64,000 nt of DNA from Termitomyces sp. T153 (taxonomy: Eukaryota > Basidiomycota > Agaricomycetes > Agaricales > Lyophyllaceae). The position numbers and the translations under genes were made by a program. Below are positions 47,909 through 59,653 of the stretch, one piece after another. The notes under the pieces are model-generated. The model ran no database searches. It was not told the DNA's origin and saw only the letters and a list, made by a program, of their open reading frames with translations. Position 1 is the stretch's first letter; every line of letters begins with the position of its first letter. The stretch lies in NCBI GenBank assembly GCA_018296165.2, contig JACKQL020000009.1:1349814-1413813 (forward strand), read 5' to 3'.

Positions 47909-49227
47909 TGTCGGTGGTCGTTTTTTTCTGCTTCTGCTGTTTGATACGCGTGATTGAAGAGGTTCTACAGGCTGTTCGGTTTTCATAGCTATCGCGTCTC
48001 GTTTCGTCAGGAAACCTTGGACTATCTTATCATCATCACTTGTCGCTAAGTCTCTCTGTAATACGATTTGTTGTACTTGTATCATCAGTGTCTATCAGTC
48101 TTTGTCTGTGGACTCGCCACGAAGTATATCCATCATGAGAAGTTCATAATCCTAGTCGCAAATAACAACAAATGGGCCATCGAGGTGAGCGTTCTATGTA
48201 ATCCACATTTTCATGGGCTTTAACGTGTTGTCTTGTAGTATATGGTATATATAAGCTCCACACTGAGAACCACTCTCTCCTACCAAGCGCGTCGGGATGG
48301 TAAAACAAGCGAGCTATCACGTCTATTCCATCTCATGACCAAAGCGGAACTCAAGCTGAAAGACGATATCGTGTCGCGGTAGACATTTTGTAATCTTCGA
48401 CCCTCCAGTCCAGTACAAAAGACATGGTTATTCTTTCAGAAAAAGAACTCAAAATACGAGACCCGATCGAATTCAATCCCATTTAGCCTCCTACCTAACC
48501 TCCGACGGGAATCCATCTTCTCTGTACGGACGAAAATGCACCCCACAATTTTCTTCACCACAGAATCAGAAAGAAAGCCTGTTAAGCCCCCTTCTACGAA
48601 CGACTGACGCACATCGCTGTCACACAGGCGATATTCCGCATGAGCGTAAGTACTTGTTTTTTGTATCGCTATTCGACGCTGGTGAACTGTAGTAACTCTC
48701 GCTGAAAATCACGCATAGTGGAAATGTATGGAAGCGTTTTGGCACATGTTGTCAACGATGCAACATGGTGAGGGCATAATTGCTATGAAGTGCCTGTACT
48801 CCATGTGATTTTCTTTCCAAATCGATCGATGGACAAGAAAGCATGGAAATATCAGAGGGTATGACTATCGATCCCCCGACATAGGTTATTAGACAATGTC
48901 TATTGACTTGCCGCTGAGCGAGATCTGTCACAAGAGCCTCTTGTCCTGCGCCTGGTGGAATAGCCACCCACTGCTGTTCGTGTAATAGGGAATGTAAGGT
49001 TGACACGACGCGTACGGCGCTTATGTGAGTTTGACCGAAAGAGCTGGATATATATGCCTAATCGTGAGTAAGTACTGCTTAGGGTTCCATGCCCTCGTCC
49101 TTATCCTTTCTCTCTACTTACCGACGTCTTCCTTCCAAGCCATCGCTAGTTAAAAGCTGAACCTTGAACCTCAGCCTTCTGTTGTATAGACCTCTCGCTT
49201 GCTTTCCACGATTAGCACGATCAAGAT
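47909..49227. other. Intergenic, promoter of the next paralog
   Basis: No gene recognised. GTATATATAAGC occurs at about 48246 but no ORF follows. The final 80 bp (CGCTAGTTAAAAGCTGAA, CTTGCTTTCCACGATTAG) resemble the 5' flank of the 46562 gene. Confidence 0.5.
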
Positions 49228-50952
49228 ATGTATAATGATATGCCTCCACTCATCGACCTTCCTCGCGGCCGCAGACCGGGCTTCATACCTCCACCTCCCG
49301 CAGCACATTTCGATACAGGAGGACAGAACCTGTTTTCCGGTGCAGCACAAGCCAAGTACGCATAATCACTTTTTTCCCCGCATCGCTCATACTGATTTTC
49401 ATGCAGCTCTGGCTGGGTACCTCCTACTATTGCCCCGTTCTGGCAAAACTATGGACCACCGTTATTAGCTTCACCCTGGGCTGCTGGTACCGGTGCCGTC
49501 TGGCGAAGCGCGCCTTACAGGACCTTGTTTTCTCATTCCAATTCTACGCCAGGTCCATTTTGGGACCAGTACATACCTGTTGCAACAGATCTACCTGCGC
49601 CGGTCACCGATGTCCCCAGATCAAGGTCCATGTTCACTTTCATTCTAGCAAGGATCTACTTGACTTGTCTATTCAATTTGCCGACGCTTTATATTTCGCG
49701 CGTCGATGAAATCTTCGAAGAAGTCCAACAAAGTAAGCTGGAGATTCAGAAGAGAACGGCTCGTGGTGCGAGAAACATGCCCGTCGAGAGAACAGAGAGA
49801 ACGCCTTTTGACATAAGACTCCCGTCCGTACCACCTACTGTCGAACCTTGGGGTACTGATTTCGAAGTCATGGATGATCTCATGAAGTCATGGGGATATT
49901 TTGTTGGCTCTCTGATCAGTGAGTGGCAGACCCTAAATATGATATCAGTATTGCTATCAGCGTGAGTGCATTTTACAACTTCCTCAGTGGCCTCACGTTG
50001 ATCGTTAATAGTGCGATCCTGACGACACTTCAAGTCAATGGTGCTGCAACAGACCCTTATACTCGATTCTCCGCCCTCCTGGCTCTCGTATGCTCCCTTA
50101 TGAGCCTTCTGTACGGCTCTATTTATATCATGAGGTTCAATACAATGCGCAGAACTCGTAAAGTGGTGGAATGGGCAGAGGTCGGACAATTTAAATCCAG
50201 AAAGACTTGTTCTTAACCCAAGTTTCATGTTTTTAGCGAGCACGGAAAACAACACAGTGCATCTGGTGGAACATCTGGGTACTACTTGCGTTGCCTGGCA
50301 TATGGTTCTCGTGGTAAGAGGATCGATCACTGATTCCCTTGGTGCTAGAGCCTAAACGACGCTTCACAGGTCTTTCATATTGTATCTAATCAGTGTAATG
50401 ACTTTTGTCTGGCGTACTGGAACAACCGATGTTGTACCTCAAATTAAACCGCTCACTGCGCTTGGGCCTCGCATTGCCATCACTTGTATTCTCGTGTTAG
50501 GTCTCATCTACCTACTCCTCGTCATTCGTGAGTTCCGTCAGTATGGAGATGGAAAGCGGAGAAACACATTATACGGATTGAAAAAGACCCAACAAGATGA
50601 TGATCCTTCGAAACAACAACAGATTGTAGTTCCAGAGGAATCATATCCTCAGCCGGCCAAACGCCCTGGCGAAATGCCATCACCCACACATACTGCGGCG
50701 ATTTCTGTGACTAGTGACGAGGCCAAGCTACCTACTCAAAAAGTCCCTAGGAGCGACGCACCGCTGAAACCGAGTCAACATGGCTTGCGCCCCGATTTTG
50801 ATTATGATAGTCTTGCAGGACGATCGAACGATTGGGGGTCGGATGATAGGGTGCAGAAGACATTTTTTGCGAGGGTTCAGAGGCTTAGGTCAAAGATTGA
50901 ACGTGATTATCCTTTAATTATACATTGTCGGACACGGATTGATATAATCTGA
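49228..50952 (+). CDS. Four-TM protein with proline-rich N-module
   Basis: Exons 49228-49355, 49407-49961, 50012-50180, 50237-50313 and 50370-50952; 1,512 nt and 503 residues, all introns GT-AG and 50-56 nt. The N-terminus MYNDMPPLIDLPRGRRPGFI then PPPPAAHF matches the 46562 protein. Next are ARIYLTCLFNLPTLYISRVD, KSWGYFVGSLISEWQTLNMI and about four membrane segments (residues about 215-355), including ALLALVCSLMSLLYGSIYIM, WWNIWVLLALPGIWFSW and ILVLGLIYLLLVIREF. The tail keeps the linker DYDSLAGRSNDW found before DUF6699 in the relatives, but ends 35 residues later without the domain. Exons of 169 and 77 nt are the same length as in the 894-residue paralog. The TM module resembles a large unnamed Agaricomycete family. 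Confidence 0.85.
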
Positions 50953-51866
50953 CTGCTGCAGACTACTCAACTAGTCCTGGGTACGTTGTGGAGCTTTCGT
51001 GAACCCGGTATTTGAAGCTGATATTGTGGCGTTCCCTTGGCATTTGCTTCCAGTTCACGTTCTACGTGCGTTTTAAATTCACTTCTATCATGGCTGATAT
51101 ATTTTTCTTATTTGGTTATTTTAGACGCTCAGGTATCTTGATCGAAGATATTAAATCCACGCCGGCTAAGGCGCACAAGATACATCGTGTCTACCCGAAG
51201 GTCGAGCCTGATCCATTGGAGGATTTAGCCTCAGTCGATGCTGTCCGGACAGATGACGGTTCCGAGGTCCACTTTTAAGTAGACGAGGTCACTACGCAAA
51301 AAATGACTCGTGGGAAATGTACGTGACTGATTGATTTTTCTCTTGTGTCTGACTGGTACCCAAAAAATAACGGCTCTTGTGATGTCCATGCATTCAGTTG
51401 ATTTGATTACGTTGTCACAAAGACTAGATCCTGATGAGGCTGTAGATCCACACACCCCTCAGACGTTCATTTTGCATACACTTTGACCAGGTCGGACTAG
51501 TGCTTATAGCATTTAACTTGATCATTAGTTCAAGGCTGACTTTAACCGAACTTGGGGGAAGGCGGATGCTGAGATCACATATACAGCCGACTTGCTAAAT
51601 CCAGAGGACAATGAAACTATTACGCAGAGCAGCAATGCTAGTTCTCACGGGTGGTGCTGGCGAGAGACCAGGCTAGCACTCCATGCCGTGGGCGGCATTT
51701 TGCCATGAGTACACGGATCAAGCACGGCTGCAAGTGCCCACGCGTCTTTTGGGAAGGTCACCAAGTATACGTCATCGGCAAACCAAGACATACCTCAGCT
51801 GAAAATATATAAGGAAGGGCTCAAGTGCCCTTAGTGTCATTCCCATAGTCCTCTCTAGCCTTCACC
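50953..51866. other. Spacer with an unassigned ORF
   Basis: A plus-strand frame at 51012-51278 (88 codons, with RSGILIEDIKSTPAKAHKIH) has no family that I know and may be decayed downstream sequence of the 49228 gene. A TATA-like ATATATAAGG at about 51806 and a CT-rich leader precede the SDR remnant. Confidence 0.4.
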
Positions 51867-52870
51867 AATGGGAAAACTTTCTATACTTTGTTCATCTGGC
51901 AACAGCTCTCCAGAGTCCCACCGCCCGAGTGTGTAGATCTCATAGGCAAGACCGTTGTGGTGATAGGGGCCAACACCGGAATTGGGTCCGAAGTATCAAA
52001 GCACTTTGCCTCATGAAACCCGCTCGCTTAATTCTGGCATGCCGAAGCAAAACGAAAGGCGAGACTGCCCTTGATAGTACGTGCTGGAATTTTTGCCGAT
52101 TCCAGAATTCAAATGCCAACACGCGACGTTAGAATTAAACAAGGAGCCCGGATATGAAACAGCTGAACTCTGGATGCCTGATCTGAGCGAGTTTTGATCT
52201 GTCATCGCGTTCGCAGACAGATTTGAAAAAGAATGTGGGAGACTTGATTATCTTGTCGAGAACGCTGCAGTGTCGACCAAGACTTATGCCATAACCAAGG
52301 ATGGCTTCGAGCAAACGTTTGCATGGACATTCTTTCTTCCATGAATCATCCCTTACCTCGTTTTTCCTGCAAAGAATCCAAGTCAATTGTCTGTCGCTTT
52401 TTCTTCTCGCGCTGCGGTTGCTTCCTACAATGATCAAAACTGCAATCAAGTATTCCACTCGACCTCGGTTGGTTATTGTTACTAGCAAGGTCCACTTCTG
52501 GTCCACAATCGAAAACAATTCGAATGGTATTTTAGGCCGTTACAAGAATATTTACAAGTCTCTGAGCAGCAAGGAATATTGTGATAAGTACGCCCTGTCC
52601 ATTCTAAATAATATCTCTCTTTTCACTTCGATACATCCCAGCTTCTCTTCTAGATACTTTGATTCAAAGCGTACGTGAATCGCATAGTATCTCAATCAAA
52701 CCCAAAATTCACCAACCCGCACCCGCAGTCCTCGATATCTTTTTCCACCGCGCACTGGACGAAAGACTCGGCCCCACCTCTCCAGTGGTCGTCAATGGTG
52801 TCAACCCCGGTTTCTGCTACTCGGACTACTACGCGAGTGTCTCGTATAAAAGGAAACCATTCAAGGCCTT
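51867..52870 (+). pseudogene. Short-chain dehydrogenase/reductase remnant
   Basis: From the ATG at 51867 the frame shifts after about six codons to FIWQQLSRVPPPECVDLIGK, then shows the Rossmann cofactor motif VVVIGANTGIG (TGxxxGIG), LILACRSKTKGETAL, YETAELW, an in-frame TGA after LSEF, RFEKECGRLDYLVENAAVST (the NNAG-like position), LSLFLLALRLLPTMIK, RLVIVTSKVHFWSTIENN and finally PTSPVVVNGVNPGFCYSD. The family is that of retinol-dehydrogenase-like SDRs, NAD(P)H-dependent oxidoreductases common in fungi. The usual YxxxK is not intact (CDKYALSI region). At least one frameshift and one stop are present, so it is a pseudogene. Its end abuts, tail to tail, the 3' end of the minus-strand modular gene. 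Confidence 0.75.
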
Positions 52871-52888
52871 GCCATTGCATGGCCGTTC

Positions 52889-55799
52889 TCAACGTGTCTG
52901 TATTTCCCACATCCCATCCCTACTTTTGACAAGTCCCACGAAGATGCATCTATCCTCCAAATAATCCACCCGCTTGATCCCCTTCAACTTCTCGGCAGTT
53001 CCTTGCGTCCTCCACTGGTACGCTCTGGCAATCCTACCCCTAATCTCGCTCCCCAATTCCTCATTATAATACTGTCGCGCATCAATCGGCGACTGCAGCG
53101 CGATGTATATCTGCATAATCACATCTCCCACCGTGACGCCGCTATCGATCTTCTTGTACACATCAATGTACCATGGCAAGAGAGGGTGGAACAGCCGCAT
53201 CTGGTCGACGGGCGGGTTCGTTGCAAGTTGGGTAAAGTCGATGTGGTTGTGGACACGCCCAAGGATGGGGAAAAAGAGCGTTTTTGAGTCCGGGAAGAAG
53301 CGCAGATCGTACGTGACACACGTGTTTGAGTGGACGTAAGAGAGGGTTGCAGAAATTGTACGTTCGATTGGGTCTCTGAATTCTATTGAGAAGCAACACA
53401 CTGGTGAGTTGACTTTGATTACACGGCATAGGTGCAGAACGGAACGCACCATCAATACTAGTCCTTGCCCCCGCATCAATGGTCCTCCTTACCCCATAAT
53501 CCCATCTCCAGTCGTTCGGTCGTCCCACAAGATCATCTAAATTGTATTCCGCAGAACGCAAGTGGTATTGATCTGGCTGCCTATCACCCCGAGAGACATC
53601 ATGATCGCGTAACGCTGAAAGTGCATCTCTCTGCTCATCACTGACCACAGAGGTTTCTGTAGGGGTCAGTCTACCAAATTGCAAACTCGACTGAGGATAT
53701 GAGCTAGATACTCGTTTATCGTGTCCATCCTCTTCGACAGGGCTGTTTTCATCCTCACCTTCAGCAACCCCGGCATCAGACTGTAACGAATGCCTCGAAG
53801 TCGAAATGGATACTTCTGAGATCGTCTCGAGAGGTATTTGGGTATGATCTCGCTGAGGGAACCGGTTCAACAGATCTAAAGGACGGGGCCCAAGCGATTG
53901 CGATGGATTGACCGATGTTTGTGGGTAAACCAATGGTGGTGAGACAAAGAGACCCAGCGATTGCAACGGATTGTCTGATGTTTGGACGGAACGCAACGAT
54001 GGTGGGACAATGGGACCCACTCCCCAGGAACCCACTCCCCAGGGATACGGTCCTTGCCTGTTTGGAAATGCTTTTTCTTCCATGGAGAATCTGTGCTCGT
54101 TGGGGAATGATTTCCCTTTGGAAGGACCCCCATACATATTCTGTGAAGTCCTTGTCCATTCTAGAACTCTCTCTCTCCAGGCTTTGTCCATTACAACTCC
54201 GTATCGACGAAACTCTCTGATGATGAGGCACAAATAGATAAGGCCTAGGATAAAAGTAAAAGTAACAGCGAGGCGAGGCCCAAGTGCGGCGAGCGGCGTG
54301 ATTTGTAGTACAGTATCACTGGTTGTCCCAGTACGCCAAACGAAGGTCAATATGCAGGCGGAGTAGAGTACGATAGACCTGAGAAGCGTTGTATAAATTT
54401 TTCATGCCTGGAGAACAAAAGGTTGTGTTACCACGAGAGCCATATGGCAGGCGTCGCAAGCAATACCCAAACATTCCACCAGATTGACGTTTTTGTTTTT
54501 TGCGCTTCCTAGAAATACGACTCAGATAAATCGCACGTTTTATGAAACTTGATTTCATTGACCTCTGCCCATTCTGCTGCTTTGTGAGTTCTGCGCATTG
54601 TGCTGAACCTGACAATATATATGCAACCATACAGAAGGCTCATCAGGGAACACACAAGCGCCAGAAAGGCGAGGTATCGAGTGTAAGGGTCCGTTAAAGC
54701 ACCATCAATCTGAAGTGTCGTCAATATTGCACTGATCACAAAACAGTCAACGAGAAGCGCGGAGGAATCAGGAATACACTGACGATAATAGCAAAATCGA
54801 AACGAGGTTGAGGGTTTTCCACTCCTTTGTCAGGGAATCGATGAATTGTTCCCATGACGTCTTGAGGCGCATAACAGGCGGGAAACCATATGCTGATGGA
54901 AACCAAAGGGGGTCTTGGGTATTGTTGGCAGACTCAATGGCCATTCTCTTTATATCCGGCATGCTCAGTTCGGCCTCTTCAAAGATTCGAGCAACGCGCG
55001 AAAAATAAAGTGATGGCAGGGTGAAGAGAAAATAGAGGTAGATCTGCCGTGGTAGCGTGTCCAGTAGGAAAGCAAGAATGTAACTTGATGCAGGGGTATC
55101 GATAACGCTATGGGCTTCCATCTGCGGGTGCTGCATAGTTTGCGGCTCAATGTGTGATGGCGTGGCTGTAGGTCGGGAGTAATGGAAGTTGGCAACACTC
55201 TGTGCCACTGAAGGCGCGAAGGGATCAATTGCAACATACGCTTGGGGAGTCGAGAACTCGAAGTCTTCTGGATCATTTTTGAAGTGTGGCGTCATACTAG
55301 CAGGTAGAGAAGGTGAAGCTTTATAAGAAGAATCGGAATGTATTGAGACAGGTACCGGAGTCGCTAATCTGGTTTCTTCCATACTGGACCTGGGAAAATT
55401 GTGAGGTACTGGGGTCGTAAATCTAGTTTCGTGAGGTAGTGAGGCAGGTACCGGAGTCGCTGATCTGGTTTGTTCCAGACTGGACTTGGGAAGATTGTGA
55501 GGTACCGGGGTCGTATATTTGGTTTGGTCCAGACTGGACTCAGGAAAATCGTGAGGTAGTGAGGCAGGCACCGGAGTCGCTAATCTAGTTTCATCCAGAC
55601 TGGACTTGGGAATGCTGGAGCTCCCGCTGCTAATATTAGAAATTTCTGGACGGACTAAACAGTTATTTTCAAAGCCTGCACCATCAGACGTGGATAACTG
55701 TTCGACAGCGGGCGGGGTGAGATCTGCATCCGGAGTAGCATTGCTTTCTACAAGTGCAAGATCATGCAGGGGCTCTTGTGTAGTCGAGAGTGAATTCAT
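52889..55799 (-). CDS. Fusion: repeat N-terminus, four TM, DUF6699
   Basis: Minus-strand exons 55799-54784, 54731-54563, 54508-54432, 54378-53450 and 53382-52889; 2,685 nt and 894 residues, all introns GT-AG (52, 54, 53 and 67 nt). Residues 64-150 hold five copies of a unit of about 22 residues, SSLDETRLATPVPASLPHDF and variants, with TPVP at 75, 97, 115, 129 and 147. Next are SLYFSRVARIFEEAELSMPD and SWEQFIDSLTKEWKTLNLVS, four membrane segments (about 325-465), a disordered linker ending DLVGRPNDWRWDYGVRRTID, and a complete DUF6699-type domain (731-894) with RLFHPLLPWYIDVYKKID and RVDYLEDRCIFVGLVKSRDG. It is the only copy in the window with both the TM and DUF6699 modules. A membrane-anchored scaffold is a guess; no function is known. 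Confidence 0.88.
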
Positions 55800-55904
55800 G
55801 GTTCCTAGAGGTTTTACCGGTCTCCAGTAGCTGAGATGAGAGTAGACGTCTGCGTTTTCTGATGGGCATTTTGGTCAATTCGGCATTACTTCGGCGTTAT
55901 GTAA

Positions 55905-56447
55905 TTAGAGCATCGAATCACCAGGGGGCATGATATCAAACAGGTTCTTGATTGCAAAGAACGGGATACTGGACTCCACGAATTGTCGGCTGCTTGGACT
56001 GCCGATGGTTTGGTAGCTTTTACTTTGCTTCACACGATTGCTCATCTGCCAATGTACTCTTTCGGCGCCTCCAGAGTCGCCACCGCGTGCTCCTGACCCC
56101 AAGCCAGCATGCTGCATAGTACCTGTTCGAGCAAGTACTAACCCGGTTTTGGACATGCTTGATTTTCCTTCTCGAAAAGAGCCACCTCTTGGGACAAGGA
56201 ATTGACGCAGTACTGATCCTTTCTTCACCAAGTACTGGACTTCTGGACTCTGGAGATGGTAGAACTCTGCGACTTCCGGCGAAGGGACTAGTGTAACAAC
56301 GTTCGGTCGAAAACTGGAAGAGTCTTGGCAAGCTGTAGGTAAGTAACCAGCCTGACTTTTTTTCTTTGGTACGAGGCCCCTTGTCAACCGTCGTCGATCT
56401 GACAGCACTGTTAAGCTAAGCCGCGATGATGCCTTTAAAACTTTCAC
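55905..56447 (-). CDS. Unrecognised 180-codon ORF
   Basis: Open from 56447 to 55905 on the minus strand. It reads VVTLVPSPEVAEFYHLQSPE, VLRQFLVPRGGSFREGKSSM and a Gly-rich stretch, ending FAIKNLFDIMPPGDSML. No membrane segment or known motif is seen. It lies just upstream of the 894-residue gene on the same strand, so part of it could be 5' UTR or an upstream exon. Codon choice looks plausible but not decisive. Confidence 0.3.
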   Translation of the reverse strand: MKVLKASSRLSLTVLSDRRRLTRGLVPKKKSQAGYLPTACQDSSSFRPNVVTLVPSPEVAEFYHLQSPEVQYLVKKGSVLRQFLVPRGGSFREGKSSMSKTGLVLARTGTMQHAGLGSGARGGDSGGAERVHWQMSNRVKQSKSYQTIGSPSSRQFVESSIPFFAIKNLFDIMPPGDSML

Positions 56448-57535
56448 TCAAGGTTTTTTTTCTGACCTTTTTCAAGTATGTAGAGTGGTTGGAAATCGGT
56501 CCCAATACTGGATCCCGGTTCCTAGTACGGACTTGAGTACCTGAGGAGTCGAAGCTCGGCGGAATGATGGTATGTAACTGGGCTTTGGCTGTTGTTTTTG
56601 AGCCCTTGGGCGGTCTGTCAGTTCTGATCAAGGACTCCTAAGAGGAACGATACTGGTAGCGGGCAGGGGGGCGGATTGTTAACATTAGCGCGTAGAACGT
56701 GATGTGGTGATTCGATTCGTACATACGTGCCGCCAATGCGCTGCAAATTCATTGGCCAACATTCGATACGATGGGCACTTACGCTGCGATGTTCTGGAGA
56801 CAAAGACCTCGCTTTTATTACATGACCATCATGATCATACTACTCTCGCTGGCTCTCATATAACCCCCTCTCTTTCCATACTCGGCGGCCCTGCGGCCGT
56901 CAGTTAATGCACAGCACGCGGTACTCTGTCCTCTCAGGTGTCCGAGACAAGACTGACTAGGAGTTGAGCCAGTCTACTGATCAGCCTAAACAGGCTTCTC
57001 CGACGAGTCAAGGCGGGAGTCGCATTGGTTTGTTGAGCCCTGGATCGTGGATTTTCAACCCTCGTTGTGAGATCATGGGACGTGCATTATACTTATTCTA
57101 AGCTGCAAGCTCCAGCCCAAGCTTCGGTGTTCAAGACTTTGAGGTTTGTTGTTCAGAATCACCGTGGGGTGGTTCAAAGTATCGTGTATGGATGATTTTA
57201 GTATTGCTACTTTCATTCTTGGTAGTAGAGTACTTGTATCACGTATGACTTGGCGTTTGCATGCGTACGAGAGTAGAACTGGATACTTCTGAGCCCTGAG
57301 GGTTCCGTCGTGTGGCCGATCAATGAGAAAAACTTTCACTCACCGAATTCTATTCAGGCAACCAGAACCATGCCAACGGACTACAATGTTCACACAGAGA
57401 CCCCAGCAGACATGGCGAGTACCCTCACGATAAGAACTTGCCAAGAATGGTGACGGTGGCGGTGTAAACGAGGAGATGGCGAATGGTTACCTAATGGAGG
57501 ATGGATGCAGGCCATGAGCACTGCAGGATTTGAAC
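56448..57535. other. Intergenic upstream of ATG13
   Basis: No gene recognised; short frames on both strands lack family features. It serves as the promoter region of ATG13; no clear TATA box is seen close to the ATG. Confidence 0.45.
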
Positions 57536-59653
57536 ATGAGCTCGAGTGGCATCAGCCCTGCGAGTTCTGCGACCATGAGCTCGTCTGATACGCAGCGGGC
57601 CCAGATCATGTTCCATCTCTACACCAAGCTCTTCAACGTCGTCGGCGAGGCGCGCAACACCAGCCCCTCGTCTGCACAGAAGCTCGACAAATGGGTGCGT
57701 CGTTTTGTTTCACTGACTCGATATCTGACACAGGCCCTTGCAGTTCAACATGGAGATCCCTGACTGTGAGCTGTTCACAAAGGACAATCGGGAAGTGTAC
57801 AAGGCTGTGCCGCCGCGGCGAATGGAGATCCAAGTGCTGCTGACAGTGCCGGAACTGGGACACAACGAGGTGCTGGTGCACCTGCCGCCCAACTCGTCGC
57901 GTGTGCGGATCCAGCCGGTCCCGCGCTTTGTGCTGCTTGAGACATTCATTCTTGACGTTATCCCTGGGCCCCCGACCGATGTGCCGCTGGCGACTATCTA
58001 TAAACATTGTATCCTTCTTTTCCGCAGTTTGTTTACGCTGTTGAGGGTGCTGCCTGCGTGGAAGCTGCACAAACGCCTGCGGAGACGCACGGCGAGTCTT
58101 GGTATCACACTGCGAGTGCGCTCTGGCAATGACTCTGATGTTCTTTCTCTCACTAGTGAGTCATGTCCTTAAGTGTAATATGTGTGGCTCATTTTTATGC
58201 AGACGCGGAATCCAGGACACACACGTTCCCTGCGCTGCCGCATCCGATGGGCTCGTTCACGCTGTCGACGACGTATCTCGCCCATCCGACATTCCAGCTC
58301 GACGAACTCGAGTCACTCCTCTCATCACGCTTTCTCTCGCAGGACCAGCGCCCGTTCACACCGACTCTCGCACGAGCCTCTGCCGCCTCTTCCTCGTCGC
58401 CATCGCCCCCGCGCCAGCCCTCGTCTCTCCCACGCTCATCGCTGGGCAAGCTGCACACCGGCACACGTGCACAAGCCCTCAAGCAGCCCGATTCGTCCAC
58501 GTCCTCTCTCTCCCCCTCCAGCTCATTCTACACCTCCGAAGCCCAACAGCCCCGGCCTCGATACCCCTTCCCCTTCAAATCAAACACTGTCTCCTCCACC
58601 GCCTTCCCCACCGCCTCACCGTCTGCCCCCGGCCACCCATTGAGCCTCACAACCCGCATTGCACAGCACGAGCGCGAGCGCGTCGCAAGTCTCCCACACA
58701 CCCCCGATCCAACCTCACAAGGACGCACGGGGCCTATACCCCTCCACGTTCGCCAGACATCGCTCTCTCGCCCCGAGGACCCCGCCATAAGCACAAGCAC
58801 AAGCACCAGCTCCACATCTGCATCTGGCATGCGTAAGCGCTACTCGAGCTCTTTCGGACACCGCTACGCCACGCCGCCTTCGCCGTCCTCACCATCGATG
58901 CCGACGTCTTCACCGCCTACTGCGCGTCCTGCGCCTATCAACACGTCGTCGTCCCCGCGCCCTTTATCACCTTCGCCTTCATCACCCTCGTTCCCGTGTC
59001 CTATCCCCCGACGTACAGACAGCACAGGTGGAAACGGGAGATCGTCCATTGGGAACAGAGTACGCACGGACGATGAGGATATATCGGCGTTTGTGCAGGA
59101 TATCGACATGCGCAAGCCGTTGGTGGGTGGGCGTGGGTGTGGGTGCGAGAGTGATAGAGATCGGGAGCTGGGAACAGTGCTCCAGCAGCAGCAGCCGAAA
59201 CGAACGACAGGATTCGATAACTCTCAGTTCAAGTCAGGTTCTTCGACGAATCCCGAGCCCGCGCTTTCGTCTTCTTCTCAGCACGCACACGCACACGCTC
59301 AATCCCCGCCAGAAAGGCAAGTACTCACCACCGAAGCCGAGATTGACGCGCGTCTTTCAAAGATGAACGAGGCGTTTTTGACAAGTTTGAAGGGGCTCGG
59401 GAGCGGTGCATCTGGGGTCACGGGTGGGAGTGGACGAAGGAGGGAGTGGGCGCGTGGGCGGCGGACTATGAGTGTGGACAGCACGGGTTGGACTGGGATG
59501 CCGCAGGGGGTGCTTGTGCGTCAGGGATCGCAGGAAGTGGTTGGTAGGATGGAGATGGAGATGGATGGCGATGGGGGTGGGAGTGCGGGTGTTGATTTGG
59601 GGACGTGGCGAGGGGTTGGAGCTGGAAGCGGTGGTGGGCGGTTCAAGTTCTGA
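57536..59653 (+). CDS. ATG13: Autophagy protein Atg13
   Basis: Exons 57536-57694, 57744-58155 and 58203-59653; 2,022 nt and 673 residues, introns 49 and 47 nt, GT-AG. The N-terminal HORMA domain is clear: QIMFHLYTKLFNVVGEARN, KLDKW then FNMEIPD, and the hallmark IYKHCILLFRSLFTLLRVLP followed by AWKLHKRLRRR. The rest is Ser/Pro-rich and disordered, with short islands SFGHRYATP, EDISAFVQDIDMRKPL and TTEAEIDARLSKMNEAFLTS that recur in basidiomycete Atg13. Atg13 binds and activates Atg1 kinase with Atg17 at the phagophore assembly site and is inhibited by TORC1 phosphorylation. The many Ser-Pro sites fit that regulation. The ATG at 57536 puts the HORMA domain close to the N-terminus, as usual. 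Low-complexity CCT/TCG repeats in exon 3 are a likely source of sequencing error but cause no break. Confidence 0.93.

Noticed and set aside
53163..54350. A single 395-codon minus-strand frame taken as one gene
   Set aside because: Its last part reads through the intron at 53383-53449 into a wrong frame; the spliced model restores the conserved DUF6699 domain.
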